The translations under genes were made by a program, and so were the position numbers. This document shows positions 37,801 through 46,479 of a DNA stretch of 57,633 bases, piece by piece. The DNA lies in NCBI RefSeq assembly GCF_002646595.1, contig NZ_PDUD01000058.1, positions 1-57,633 on the forward strand. The letters are read 5' to 3'. The first letter of the stretch is position 1. Each line of letters begins with the position of its first letter. The stretch is from Flavilitoribacter nigricans DSM 23189 = NBRC 102662. Its GTDB lineage: Bacteria > Bacteroidota > Bacteroidia > Chitinophagales > Saprospiraceae. The notes under the pieces were generated by a model that made no database searches, had not been told where the DNA came from, and saw only the letters and a program-made list of their open reading frames with translations.

Positions 37801-38041
37801 TACTAGGGCCTACATTAAAGCTTTTAACCTCAAGATTATACCGATAATTCTCACAGCAGTATCTACCATTCTTGGCCTTTTACCATTTGTATTGTTCGAC
37901 AGAGACGAGGCTTTTTGGTACGCTTTAGCAATTTGTACAATTGGAGGGCTTATTTTTTCTCTTTTTGGTATTTGCTTGCTCTTGCCTTTGTTTTTCAGTT
38001 CAAAAATTCAGCGGCACTCCAAAATCAAAAGTAGCCTATGA
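34892..38041 (+). CDS. RND-family transporter permease, first of a pair
   Basis: This 1049-aa protein is an RND permease with a first TM segment at about 8-25, a periplasmic domain, TM clusters at about 335-470 and a second half ending in TM segments (about 880-1040). Family segments include SVSFNYRGASSELVEREV and ISIPPAFIGIFL. At the proton-relay site of TM4 the sequence reads LGIVLDNLII, with Asp-Asn in place of the usual Asp-Asp. The TM10 site reads AGLSVNAAIFI, without the lysine of AcrB. It may be the less active partner of a heteromeric pump with the next gene, whose start overlaps its stop (ATGA). Confidence 0.93.
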   Translation: MRYAPFQMRILFVLASLTGLLLICQLKLKLYPSPITQSLSVSFNYRGASSELVEREVTSVLESAFSRLENIIELESYSRNGAGQVSVVFDRSVSMEDMRLQIATTVRQLQATFPDAVTYPRISYLSQYNSDPVLLVYNLISDLPPELLKSIIDRKITQELAGIEDIRNVSISGLLSNEIVIELEDNLLSIYDLDYDIIRQNIQSWNSSFDLGMTTDPESHQLIAIRVGVRGDPLNYIEQLKQLKFRLSNGRVVLLKDLGEIHLRPQKSNYQYRINGENSVNLVIHSAAQGNQIELARKVKQKMTIAEKALAGQVELILSTDRSNFLQKQLATILKRIAFALFILLICMVIIYRKSKIWMPVWAGFTVTLLVAVLLYHLVGLELHLYSLAGLTLSLGIVLDNLIIATDHLYNQKGERIFLALLAATLTTVGALSIVFFISPEYREHLTDFAWVFFINIGVSLLVALFFIPAIIRSRLVFPYSIKNLRRIVRWNGLLERYIVWISRYRWLPMVIMVLSFGVPLFLLPVRWEAQGNIPALYNKVMDGYYGKKIHPNLSLYFGGALRLFFQAGERFKMMPIEEKETILFVRAKLPFGGTLEQMDELIRDFERFLIQFEGIEKFHSTIGNSTDASIEIFFKPNYVEGAFPYQLQRMLETKAIRTGAGDLAIFGVGPGFNNELKDRRLSTHLRLLGYNYNQLWQIAEMVREELLENMRIQEVFINDRKNDYTPRNAYYEVVFNKKMFPMINALTVKKLGRSWFETDMETGAVGYVQGQHVSIPIRLESREPQKTQLWEVLNAPRFLDSVRYFKQHIFSNLQKRSGNLGVSRINQQYQLFIEYDFIGHKRQEELVKLLMLDDLSGKLPPGYYLQDSNPANWWNNNYQQLALVIGGALLMIFFVSAILFNSVRQAFIPLISIPPAFIGIFLTSYWLDFNFDLGGFTSFLLVAGLSVNAAIFIINDYNNIKKHNSVDGSTRAYIKAFNLKIIPIILTAVSTILGLLPFVLFDRDEAFWYALAICTIGGLIFSLFGICLLLPLFFSSKIQRHSKIKSSL

Positions 38042-41000
38042 TCCGCTTCCTCGTAAACCGCCCGGTTAGTGTTATTGCATTATTTCTGGGAGTACTTTTA
38101 CTGGCAATTTTGGCTTTGCGACAATTGAAAATTTCCTTATTACCAGATATTGCTATACCGGAAGTAATTATTCTTGTCGATGTTCCCAATGAAAGCCCGG
38201 CTGGAGTGGAACAACAGGTGCTGTCTACTCTACGTAGCGGCTTGCTGTCGATCTCCGGCCTGGAAGACATGTCTTCTACTGCCAGTTGGGGATCAGGAGA
38301 GATCAGGCTTCGATTTGATTACGGTTTAAATATGGATAAGGTCTTTATTGAGCTAAATGAACTGATCGATCTAAGTATGAATGATCTTCCTCCAACCGTC
38401 AGCAGACCTAGAGCGGTTAAGACCCGGGCTACCGATCTCCCGGTTTTTTATCTTTCTCTGGCTTATCACTCCGGCAAAGAACCTGGATCGCTAGCTGAGT
38501 TGTCAGAATATGCCAGAAAAGTACTTCGTCCCCGTTTGGAACAACTCCCTGAGATCGCTTTTTTGGACATGCATGGTTTAACGGACCAACATCTGGTAAT
38601 CCAGTCGTACCCTGAAGTTATGGCTAGCCTTGGAATTAATCAATTGGACTTGCAGGCAGCTATCGAATCCAATAACCTTGTACTGGGGTCAATTACCATA
38701 AAAGAAAGGGCATATCAATATCAGGTGCGGATCGGTAAACCTATAACTCAGATCGCCGATATAAGGAACACAACCTTCCAGGTAGGTGATCGCTTATTTA
38801 AGATAGATGATGTGGCTGAGGTCTCCTTAGAAGATCAGACCAGTGTCAGCGCCTTTTACGAAAATGGCCGTCGGGCCATCAGTTTGGCGGTAGTAAAATC
38901 TCCCAATGCTTCACTTAAAACTTTGAAGCAGAGGTTACAGACCATTCAGGAGCAAATCATGCAGGAGGAGTCGAGGTTCCAACTTAGAATTAGTCGGGAT
39001 CAGACAACTCTACTCCAGGCAACATTATGGAATTTGACCAGTAGCCTGATGCTCGCCTGCGTATTAGCAGTAGGCATCGTCTTTTTATTTTATCCCAGGT
39101 GGCAGATTCCGACCCTCATTGGTATAGTCGTCCCGGTTAGTCTCTTGCTTTCCTTTTTATTTTTCAGGCTCGGAGACATGTCAATAAATATGATATCACT
39201 ATCTGGCTTACTGCTTGGCCTCGGCTTGATGATTGACAATGGTATCATCGTCTTGGACAATATTAGCCTTAGTTGGAATCAGGAGCAATCATTAGCTCAA
39301 GCCTGTGTACAGGGAACCAACGAGATGATCCGTCCGCTGCTAACTTCGATGCTAACTACTTGTAGCATATTTTTTCCATTGATATTCTTAAGCGGGATTA
39401 CCGGAGCCCTTTTTTTGGACCAGGCATTGGCCATAAGTATTAGCCTACTGATCTCTTATTTAGTGTCGATTATTCTTCTTCCGGTTTTGTATTATGTATT
39501 GATGCAAAACCAGAATATTACATTTCCTCAACAAAATAGTGCGTTGTCGCGAATGTTACTCAATGGATATGATCGGGGATTCCGCATCATATTTAAACAT
39601 AAAAAATTGAGCTTTGTAATCATTGTTCTTTTTTTGTCCTTATCGGCTATAATATTTCAAGGGTTGGCTAAAACCAGATTTCCTACTTTACCCGAACGAG
39701 CATTTGAAGCAGAAATTGAATGGGGCGCCGGTTTACAGCCGGCGGTTGCGGCTCAGCGCATAACAACCCTATTCGATTCTCTGGATATATACTGGCAAGC
39801 ACACTTGGGGATAAGTCAGTTCTTGCTGAATACGACGTATCAGGGAAGCCTAAACAGTGCCTCGCTTTATATCGAACTCCCCCCGGATGGAGCAGCATCA
39901 GATATCCAAAATTTATTAGCTCGCGAGTTGGCAGATCGTTATGAAACAGCTTCTATTACTTTCAGCGCGGAAAGGACAGCTTTTGAGCTGTTATTTCCTT
40001 CTTCCCATACCGGGTTTTCCGTACGATGCTACTTTCCCGGAGTAGAGGATTTGGATCAATCTGATGTCTATCAGGGATTATTCAACAACATTAAATCCTT
40101 ACCTGGTGTAAATGATGCAAAGGGGATGCTTTATAGTCCGTCTTACCTGATTGAACCTATACCAGAAAAGCTAATTCAATATCAGGTAAATTACGAGATA
40201 TTACGCGCTGAGCTTTCAAGGCTGCTTAATTATTACCAGTTAACAGAAATCCGAAGTTTTCAGTATTCTTTACCAGTAGTCATAAAAAGCGAAGACTATT
40301 CTATAGATGAGATCAACAGTACTGCTACTATCCTGAATCAGAATGGCTTGCCTATACCTTTGCGCCATCTCATTCGAATCAGAAAAACACGTTCTCCGCA
40401 AAAGTATTTTGCTTCTCGAAAAGGCCCCTACCTGCCCTTGGAGCTTGTAACCGACTTTCCTGAGCAGGTGGAAAAGAAAATAATGGAATTAACGCATCAA
40501 TATCCGGGAGTTGAACTTGAAGTCTACAGTAACAAACAGTATAACCAAGGACTGCGTAGGGAGCTGACTATTATCTTAGGGTTCAGCATATTGTTGCTTT
40601 ACTTTTTATTGACGGCCCAGTTTGAATCCTTTCTGCAACCATTAGTTGTCCTTTCCGAAATTCCATTAGGCTTAGCAGGATCTATTGTATTACTCTGGAT
40701 CTTTGAGCAATCGATTAATATCATGTCTTTGACCGGAATGATCGTCACTGTGGGCGTGGTTATTAATGATTCCATCGTGAAAATAGATACTATAAATCGT
40801 TTGCGACGGCAGGGTATGGATAGCAAAAGCGCTATTCATATGGGAGGACTCAAAAGAATAAATGCTATTACTATGACTTCACTAACTACCATCTTGGCTT
40901 CGCTCCCTTTTCTTTTTGGAAATGACTTGGGAAGTATGTTACAGCGTCCATTGGCCATAGGTCTTATCGGAGGAATGATTATAGGCACTTTGGCAAGTCT

Positions 41001-41064
41001 ATTTATGGTACCGCTGTTGTATGATATAGTACTCTCGAAAAAAGCATTTCCTCCAGAGGATTAG
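38038..41064 (+). CDS. RND-family transporter permease, second of a pair
   Basis: This 1008-aa protein is a full RND permease. It begins MIRFLVNRPVSVIALFLGVL, followed by LPDIAIPEVIILVDVPNESP and EQQVLSTLRSGLLSI, all typical of the family. TM4 reads GLGLMIDNGIIVLDNI, again Asp-Asn, and TM10 reads GVVINDSIVKID. Such variants occur in other HAE1-type pumps. Its ATG overlaps the previous stop by 4 nt, so the pair is translationally coupled, as in MdtBC. It is followed by TolC after 82 nt. Confidence 0.93.
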   Translation: MIRFLVNRPVSVIALFLGVLLLAILALRQLKISLLPDIAIPEVIILVDVPNESPAGVEQQVLSTLRSGLLSISGLEDMSSTASWGSGEIRLRFDYGLNMDKVFIELNELIDLSMNDLPPTVSRPRAVKTRATDLPVFYLSLAYHSGKEPGSLAELSEYARKVLRPRLEQLPEIAFLDMHGLTDQHLVIQSYPEVMASLGINQLDLQAAIESNNLVLGSITIKERAYQYQVRIGKPITQIADIRNTTFQVGDRLFKIDDVAEVSLEDQTSVSAFYENGRRAISLAVVKSPNASLKTLKQRLQTIQEQIMQEESRFQLRISRDQTTLLQATLWNLTSSLMLACVLAVGIVFLFYPRWQIPTLIGIVVPVSLLLSFLFFRLGDMSINMISLSGLLLGLGLMIDNGIIVLDNISLSWNQEQSLAQACVQGTNEMIRPLLTSMLTTCSIFFPLIFLSGITGALFLDQALAISISLLISYLVSIILLPVLYYVLMQNQNITFPQQNSALSRMLLNGYDRGFRIIFKHKKLSFVIIVLFLSLSAIIFQGLAKTRFPTLPERAFEAEIEWGAGLQPAVAAQRITTLFDSLDIYWQAHLGISQFLLNTTYQGSLNSASLYIELPPDGAASDIQNLLARELADRYETASITFSAERTAFELLFPSSHTGFSVRCYFPGVEDLDQSDVYQGLFNNIKSLPGVNDAKGMLYSPSYLIEPIPEKLIQYQVNYEILRAELSRLLNYYQLTEIRSFQYSLPVVIKSEDYSIDEINSTATILNQNGLPIPLRHLIRIRKTRSPQKYFASRKGPYLPLELVTDFPEQVEKKIMELTHQYPGVELEVYSNKQYNQGLRRELTIILGFSILLLYFLLTAQFESFLQPLVVLSEIPLGLAGSIVLLWIFEQSINIMSLTGMIVTVGVVINDSIVKIDTINRLRRQGMDSKSAIHMGGLKRINAITMTSLTTILASLPFLFGNDLGSMLQRPLAIGLIGGMIIGTLASLFMVPLLYDIVLSKKAFPPED

Positions 41065-41146
41065 ATGAGTAAAAGACATCAGAGTATCTGTGGATCGAAA
41101 TGCCTCAAAAATTTGACCATCTCTAACCAATTACAAAGCGCTACTC

Positions 41147-42625
41147 ATGAAATCTCTCTCACTTTTGATCTTTTTTATTGCCTCATCAAACTTTTACCTT
41201 TTAGCCCAGGATACTTTGTACTTAGACCTGGAAAGGGTCCTTACGCAGGCGATAGAACAGGCAATAGATCTGAAAATAGCCAGATCGGAAACCATCGAAC
41301 AACAGTTCGCCTTTGAACACTCCAGGATGGCCTTTCGCCCTCAATTGTTTTTGAATGCTACTCTTCCTAACCTAAATCGCTCAATAGAAGCAAGACCTTT
41401 GCCCGATGGATCTGATGCCTTTGTTAATCAATCCAGCATGTATAATGGCATTGGGGTGGAACTCAATATCCAGTTGGAAAAGACTGCTGGTACCCTTGCT
41501 CTGGGCTCTCATCTCGAGCGCCTCGATGTATTTGAAACCGACCAATTTGATTACCAACGCACTTATTTTTTCAATCCGGTATCTATTACCTATACCCAAC
41601 CTCTTTTTTCTTTTAACGAGTTAAAATGGCGAAAGGAGCGTTTGGCATTGTTGTATGCAGAATTTCAGGAACGTTATGCTCGTACCCGAGAGGATATTAT
41701 TCTAAATGCAGTAATTCTTTTTAGAAACTGTTTTATGGCTCAGGAGAGAGTTCAACTGGCCTCAAATGAGATGCGTGAAACAGATTCTTTGATGATCATC
41801 AAAGAGCGACTTTTTGCTATTGGCCAGGGTAGTCAATCGGAGTTACTGCGGCTTTCACTCAACCAAAAAAATAATAACCTTCACTATAACCGGATGGTCT
41901 TAGCTTGGCGCCAAGCTCAGTTAGCGTTATCCGACTTTATCGGATTACCTAGGGAGAACTATATGCTTAAATTGGAAAAACCCAGCCCTCTGCAGGAAAT
42001 CACTATCTCTGTAGCGGACGCCATGGAGTACGTCGTGAGGAATGACTTTTATACTGCTAATTTTCAACGAAGAACAGCTGAGGCTAATGCGACTCTGGCC
42101 AAAGCTCAAAAAAATCAGGATATTACTTTAGATCTACAAATTTCCTTAGGTCTTAATAGCTCCGCTCCTACAGTAGGCAATCTTTTTGATCCGCTACTGG
42201 ATCGGGAAATCTTTCGGGCTAGAGTCAGAATGCCGCTTACCGGATACAAAAAATATAGCTTGGAAAAGAAGATCGCAACCGAAGGTTTTGAGCAAGAAAA
42301 ATTGAGACAACAACAAGAACGCATTGATCTTAGTAGAGAAGCATTCGACCTCGCTACAGATTTTACGCTCCTAAAACAATCTTTGAAAATACAAGAAGAG
42401 AATAGCAGGACGGCTGTTGAAATTCTAAATATTACCCGACTTCAGTTCCTGGCCGGGAATGCATCCTTCACTGATATTAGCCTGGCGGCTAAGCAACGTG
42501 AAGAGGCCGTCCTGGACTATTATGGTGCACTATTGGATATAATCGAACGATATTACCAGATTCGCCGACTCTGTATGTACGATTTTGTCCACGACCGGCC
42601 TTTGGCAGAAATACAGGAAAAGTGA
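41147..42625 (+). CDS. TolC-family outer membrane efflux protein
   Basis: This 492-aa protein has a signal peptide (MKSLSLLIFFIASSNFYLLA followed by Q) and two long coiled-coil halves typical of TolC family members (ERVLTQAIEQAIDLKIARSE in the first; RRTAEANATLAKAQKNQDIT in the second). The strand region YTQPLFSFN is the usual outer-membrane beta segment. It provides the outer-membrane exit duct for the preceding pump. The start is the first ATG that gives a signal peptide. Confidence 0.93.
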   Translation: MKSLSLLIFFIASSNFYLLAQDTLYLDLERVLTQAIEQAIDLKIARSETIEQQFAFEHSRMAFRPQLFLNATLPNLNRSIEARPLPDGSDAFVNQSSMYNGIGVELNIQLEKTAGTLALGSHLERLDVFETDQFDYQRTYFFNPVSITYTQPLFSFNELKWRKERLALLYAEFQERYARTREDIILNAVILFRNCFMAQERVQLASNEMRETDSLMIIKERLFAIGQGSQSELLRLSLNQKNNNLHYNRMVLAWRQAQLALSDFIGLPRENYMLKLEKPSPLQEITISVADAMEYVVRNDFYTANFQRRTAEANATLAKAQKNQDITLDLQISLGLNSSAPTVGNLFDPLLDREIFRARVRMPLTGYKKYSLEKKIATEGFEQEKLRQQQERIDLSREAFDLATDFTLLKQSLKIQEENSRTAVEILNITRLQFLAGNASFTDISLAAKQREEAVLDYYGALLDIIERYYQIRRLCMYDFVHDRPLAEIQEK

Positions 42626-42653
42626 AATTGAATAGAAAAAATACGCTACGAAA

Positions 42654-43718
42654 ATGCCTAATAAAGGAAAACTTGTTCTTATCTCCGCTGTGTCACTTCT
42701 TCCATCCTGCTTTGGACTTTGGTGGTTATCGATTGGTTTTATTATTTATTTATCAATTCATGGGATATTTTACGTCTATTTAAAAAAAATTGCAAGCCAG
42801 AAGTGGCTGAAAATATTCCGACAAATTCTAATGGTATTGAACGTATTCATGGTTGCCATTTTACTGCGGATGTTTGTCTTCGAAATTTGCCGTGTACCTA
42901 CAGCTTCTATGGAAAACACTGTGCAGACGGGCGATTACATAGTCGTGAATAAATTAGCGTATGGGCCTGTGCTACCTAATGGAATCTCCGATGTACCCTG
43001 GCTGCAAGCTCTTCAACCTGATTCTTATGCCCATAAAAACACAGCAACGAATCCAACGCTTTACTCTCGATCTTTTTACCGCAGGCTCACTGGCTACGAT
43101 AACATTCAAAGGATGGATATCATCATTTTCGATGACCCGGTAAGACAGAATGAGTTACTGGTGAAACGGTTAATTGGACTGCCTGGAGACACTTTACAAA
43201 TGATAGACGGTACCGTATTTGTAAATGGATCAAAACTACAGATGCCAGAGACTGGTAAAAGTTTCTTCAGGCTATTTTGCCGCGTGGAATCAAAACTCTT
43301 TCAAGAATTACAGAATCAAAGGAAAATCTGGGATAAAAAACGACAGTGCTTTCTATTAAATTTGACTCCGGTTGAGGCTAGTACCTTTCAAGAACTTGCA
43401 GAATGCGATTCGATCCACCCTTCAATAGATGCTGGCGATCCTGGTGCAAAGGGCTGGCCGGGCACGCTACACCCCAATTGGACGCGAGATAACTTCGGTC
43501 CGATTGTAATTTCTGAAAAACAGAAAAATGGAAAAATAAACAATAACAACTCAACAGACTTGTATTTCGTCTTGGGTGACAATCGTTCTGAATCAATAGA
43601 TAGCAGGACATTTGGACTTATACCGGAAAAAAGCATCAAGGGAAAAGCTTCCGCCATCCTATTTTCATCCGCTTCGGATAAATCTCTGTTTCGAAGAATT
43701 ATAAAGATACCGCATTAG
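42654..43718 (+). CDS. lepB: Signal peptidase I (S26 family)
   Basis: This 354-aa inner-membrane protease cleaves signal peptides of secreted proteins. It has two N-terminal membrane segments (about 8-40 and 57-75). The catalytic Ser85 lies in VPTASMENTV and Lys171 in ELLVKRLIGLPGD, and the LGDNRSESIDSRTFGLIP box is complete. It is 28 nt after tolC, so it belongs to the pump operon. A second, operon-linked signal peptidase next to an export pump suggests a dedicated substrate. Whether it is the housekeeping enzyme cannot be told from this window. Its end overlaps the convergent 208-aa gene by 20 bp. Confidence 0.93.
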   Translation: MPNKGKLVLISAVSLLPSCFGLWWLSIGFIIYLSIHGIFYVYLKKIASQKWLKIFRQILMVLNVFMVAILLRMFVFEICRVPTASMENTVQTGDYIVVNKLAYGPVLPNGISDVPWLQALQPDSYAHKNTATNPTLYSRSFYRRLTGYDNIQRMDIIIFDDPVRQNELLVKRLIGLPGDTLQMIDGTVFVNGSKLQMPETGKSFFRLFCRVESKLFQELQNQRKIWDKKRQCFLLNLTPVEASTFQELAECDSIHPSIDAGDPGAKGWPGTLHPNWTRDNFGPIVISEKQKNGKINNNNSTDLYFVLGDNRSESIDSRTFGLIPEKSIKGKASAILFSSASDKSLFRRIIKIPH

Positions 43719-44325
43719 GCCCGGCATTTGCAATTTGCTTTTCGGAAAAGAGAACTCGAAGATATCGACCTAACAATTCTGGGTTAAAACGGGACGGATA
43801 GAATGCTTCACTGATATCACCATTGCGGTCTACTTGAAAAAAGAATGCTTCATTAGCGGCCAGACCAAACCTTCCGCCTGCATTGGTGTAGTATTTTGGG
43901 CTTTCAAAGCCAGAAGTACTGATAAGGTATTTTCTTGGATTATCCGTTTCATAAATGACATTTACCAGCTTTAGATAATCTTCAGGTAAGGAGTTGATAT
44001 GATTCTGAGCATTCATCACACAATCATCGCAGTTTTGCTCTCGATAATAGAAATAGAGTTTTCCATCTCTAATTCGATCAACCGAGATCATACTGGAATC
44101 GTACAACAGTATATCATCAACCTTTATTCCTTCTAGCCGGGTTCGATTGATGGCTAGCCCCTCGTAGTATTTTTGCATTTCTGCCAAAACATTTCTTGTC
44201 TCTTCGAGTTGATCAGCGTTATGTATGAAAGCCTTCTGCACATTGCGGTGCTGTAATACACTGCGTATTGAGACAAAGCCCAAAACAATAAAGGCAACGA
44301 GCCAAATTGTATCCCATTTTTTCAT
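43699..44325 (-). CDS. Membrane-anchored CxxC protein, thioredoxin-like
   Basis: This 208-aa protein has an N-terminal membrane segment (DTIWLVAFIVLGFVSI, about 5-20), a charged helical stalk, and a periplasmic domain with the motif YFYYREQNCDDCVMNAQ (about 92-108), followed by a strand-helix pattern and FFFQVDRNGDISEAFYPS. The CxxC after a YYR strand resembles small thioredoxin-like proteins found beside beta-propeller lipoproteins in Bacteroidota. A disulfide role would suit the cysteine-rich peptide nearby; that is inferred. An 18-bp palindrome lies in its leader. Confidence 0.65.
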   Translation of the reverse strand: MKKWDTIWLVAFIVLGFVSIRSVLQHRNVQKAFIHNADQLEETRNVLAEMQKYYEGLAINRTRLEGIKVDDILLYDSSMISVDRIRDGKLYFYYREQNCDDCVMNAQNHINSLPEDYLKLVNVIYETDNPRKYLISTSGFESPKYYTNAGGRFGLAANEAFFFQVDRNGDISEAFYPSRFNPELLGRYLRVLFSEKQIANAGPNAVSL

Positions 44326-44342
44326 TTGTCAATGGCTTATCA

Positions 44343-44360
44343 CGCAATCTTAAGATTGCG
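44343..44360. promoter_or_regulatory. Perfect 18-bp palindrome in the leader of the CxxC gene
   Basis: CGCAATCTTAAGATTGCG is perfectly symmetrical with no loop, 17 bp upstream of the ATG at 44325. A loopless palindrome of this type fits a dimeric regulator's operator better than an RNA hairpin. No matching copy was noticed elsewhere in the window. Confidence 0.5.
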
Positions 44361-44583
44361 ATGTGTTCTAAAAAAATGATTACTTAGTGTATGGTTGTAG
44401 TCTGTTCTTCGGGATGAAACTAGTCTGTTTTTGTTTAAGCAAAGCTAATTTTGGGGCCTTTATCTACCCTATTCGGGAAAGGTAAGAGTCGGAAAGCAGC
44501 CAGTTTACAAACCCAATAATGGTGTTTGCAGCTCCATCATTACAAAGCACACGCCCAAAATAATACTAGATGAAAAACAACAA
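44361..44583. other. Intergenic stretch between propeller and CxxC genes
   Basis: No gene is supported. The stretch is AT-rich with weak short frames. It could hold the terminator of the propeller gene and the promoter for the CxxC gene, but no clear box could be fixed. Confidence 0.35.
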
Positions 44584-45747
44584 TCATGGAGAAAAAAACA
44601 ATAGAGTAGGATTGTCCGATGGGCTCTGGGTAAAATCCTGGATATTATTTGATTTACCGAATGGCAATCCTTGCTTATAGGATGCAAGATCAGCCAGTGT
44701 AGCATCAGTTGATTCTACAGGATACACCAGGAACTCGTGGTCTATTTTTGAAAATGGCTTTTCTACTTGGAACAGGAAATCATTGACCAAGAGCCCGAGG
44801 GAGTTGTGCTGAATCTCATGCTGGTTCTGCTTGTTGATGACAACTATACTACTCCGTGGTTGAAATGGGTAAAAATAGCAGTGCATAACGTAAGAATCAT
44901 CCAACTCGTAAAAGAGATTATTCCTTACTTTCTTACTCTCGAAATAAAGTTGCCCTACCTCCATACCTGTGCGATTTTGCACTTCGTTTTCGGTAAAAGT
45001 TAGTTTTCCAAAGTCAGGCACAAAAGCAGGACTTATTTCATTACTAACCAAGTCGATTGCATAAATTGGACCGGCACCATAAGTGAAATAATAAGTTTTC
45101 CCATCGACTGCTGTAGAAACTCCATTAGATTTTAAAGCAGTCTGTACGCCATATTCATTGGCGGGGACTCCACTATTTAAGGTTGTAAAAGTGCTGTCTG
45201 TAATGTATATTAGATCATATCCAGCTTCCTTATGATTCCCTCCGGTCATAATAAATTTATTCGGATTGATTACCTCAATTGCTTTGAAATCACCTTCTTC
45301 CGGAATGGACCGCTCTGAAATGAAGTTACCATCTTCATTGAAGATCAACAACTTTCGTTGATATCCAGATAGCAAATAGATCTTGTCTTCGTAAACATCA
45401 AAATCATCAAGATATAAATATTCTCCGGGGCCTTTCCCCAAACTTTCTATGCGAAAAAGAAATTTCCCCTCATGGTCAAAAGTTAGGATTGCACTTCTCT
45501 TATCATCCAAGATCCAGATGCGATCGTTCTCCTTTTTTACGAATCGAATATTTTCAATTAATGAACTTTCGTTGGACTCAAGCTTAATGAAATGGTGCGT
45601 TTTAGGTACAAAATACGATGTAGTGTCTCGAATATCGATCTCAATTCTGACTGGAGAAGAAAGTCCTTGAGGAACTGCTGAGTCGGACTGGCAAGCCAAA
45701 ATGCTGATCAATACGATCAGAAGAATAAAGTTAGGGAGTCGAATCAT
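44584..45747 (-). CDS. 6-bladed beta-propeller lipoprotein
   Basis: This 387-aa protein is a lipoprotein of the Bacteroidota 6-bladed beta-propeller family. The start at 45747 gives the signal MIRLPNFILLIVLISILAC with a lipobox cysteine; an ATG nine codons upstream weakens it. Propeller blades are visible as repeated IWILDDKRSAILTFDHEGKF-, IYLLSGYQRKLLIFNEDGNF- and GKGPGEYLYLDDF-type segments. Such proteins often sit next to small secreted peptides and a thioredoxin-like protein, and may act as peptide receptors or scaffolds. It lies 313 nt after the peptide gene on the same strand, past a structured element. Confidence 0.88.
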   Translation of the reverse strand: MIRLPNFILLIVLISILACQSDSAVPQGLSSPVRIEIDIRDTTSYFVPKTHHFIKLESNESSLIENIRFVKKENDRIWILDDKRSAILTFDHEGKFLFRIESLGKGPGEYLYLDDFDVYEDKIYLLSGYQRKLLIFNEDGNFISERSIPEEGDFKAIEVINPNKFIMTGGNHKEAGYDLIYITDSTFTTLNSGVPANEYGVQTALKSNGVSTAVDGKTYYFTYGAGPIYAIDLVSNEISPAFVPDFGKLTFTENEVQNRTGMEVGQLYFESKKVRNNLFYELDDSYVMHCYFYPFQPRSSIVVINKQNQHEIQHNSLGLLVNDFLFQVEKPFSKIDHEFLVYPVESTDATLADLASYKQGLPFGKSNNIQDFTQSPSDNPTLLFFSP

Positions 45748-45893
45748 ATTTATTAACTCTTTTGTTAAGACCAATGCTTGAACTTTATGCTACGAATGGT
45801 TTGGGAAAGCCCCCATAGCATTTTGTGCTGAGTATAGTGTTCTCAAATTGCTTTCGTACTAACGCTGTTTGAACGTTAGTGTAAAATCTTTCT

Positions 45894-45978
45894 TTGAAAA
45901 AGTAGAGACTAAGTTTCAGGTAATAGAAACTTTTGCAGGAGATAACTTAATTCACTCCTGAGTCTCTACTTTTTTCAA
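45894..45978 (-). ncRNA. Three-way-junction RNA element between peptide and propeller genes
   Basis: An outer stem of 17 paired bases (TTGAAAAAGTAGAGACT at 45894-45910 against its complement at 45961-45978, one bulged base) encloses two perfect hairpins. The first has 7-bp arms AAGTTTC and GAAACTT (45911-45932). The second has 6-bp arms CAGGAG and CTCCTG (45936-45960). The whole 85-nt element forms a compact three-way junction with almost no unpaired joint. On the minus transcript the outer stem ends with a run of five U residues, so it may act as a terminator or attenuator between the peptide and propeller genes. A palindromic mobile element is an alternative. Confidence 0.6.
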
Positions 45979-46060
45979 TAACATGCACTCAATTTTGAAG
46001 ATTAGATTGACTAGTCTTCGTAGGAGCAATAATCATTCAAAGTCTTTAAACCCGGGATGA

Positions 46061-46312
46061 TCACGAGCAGCCAGAAGGGCAACCAGAGCACCAATAGTTG
46101 TAATCACAACTGATATAACAATTCGGCTGAATACCTACACAGGCATTGTAGCATGAACCATTCAGTTCGTGCTCACCGGTTGAATAATAACCTTCCCCGG
46201 CAATAGAATCACACATTCTGGCGTGAGCTTCGGTTACGTCCATTTGGTGGTTAAGGGTCAAAGCCATGGCGAAAACCAGGAGTAAGGCTAAACCTTTCAA
46301 GAAGTTTTTCAT
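46061..46312 (-). CDS. Small secreted cysteine-rich peptide
   Basis: This 83-aa protein has a basic N-terminus and a hydrophobic signal (KNFLKGLALLLVFAMALTL), then a linker with a likely cleavage region around EAHAR. The mature part has eight cysteines, mostly in the last 30 residues (GSCYNACVGIQPNCYISC then WCSGCPSGCS). Even cysteine number and the C-terminal cluster suggest disulfides or metal binding. It resembles, by size, signal and context, the secreted peptides (NVEALA-type) found with propeller lipoproteins in Bacteroidota, but no family motif was recognised. It is a candidate substrate for the signal peptidase and pump operon downstream. Confidence 0.75.
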   Translation of the reverse strand: MKNFLKGLALLLVFAMALTLNHQMDVTEAHARMCDSIAGEGYYSTGEHELNGSCYNACVGIQPNCYISCDYNYWCSGCPSGCS

Positions 46313-46479
46313 AAAATTTTTTTTTAAAGAAATTAAAAACGGTGAATTACAAGTATATGTTTATTTTATTTAAAATAAATAAAATATGTAATTCATTGTT
46401 GTTCAATTTCGTTCATGTACGGTCAATCCATGGCATTGGACCGCTTTACCAGAAAAAATTCTGTGTAGTAGAATAATAA

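Noticed and set aside
41065-41316. Small plus-strand frame after the second RND gene
   Set aside because: It overlaps the signal peptide and start of the tolC gene in another frame and has no features of its own.
45894-45978. tRNA or tmRNA gene
   Set aside because: The length is similar to a tRNA, but the outer stem is 17 bp, there are only two arms, and no anticodon or T-loop motif is seen.
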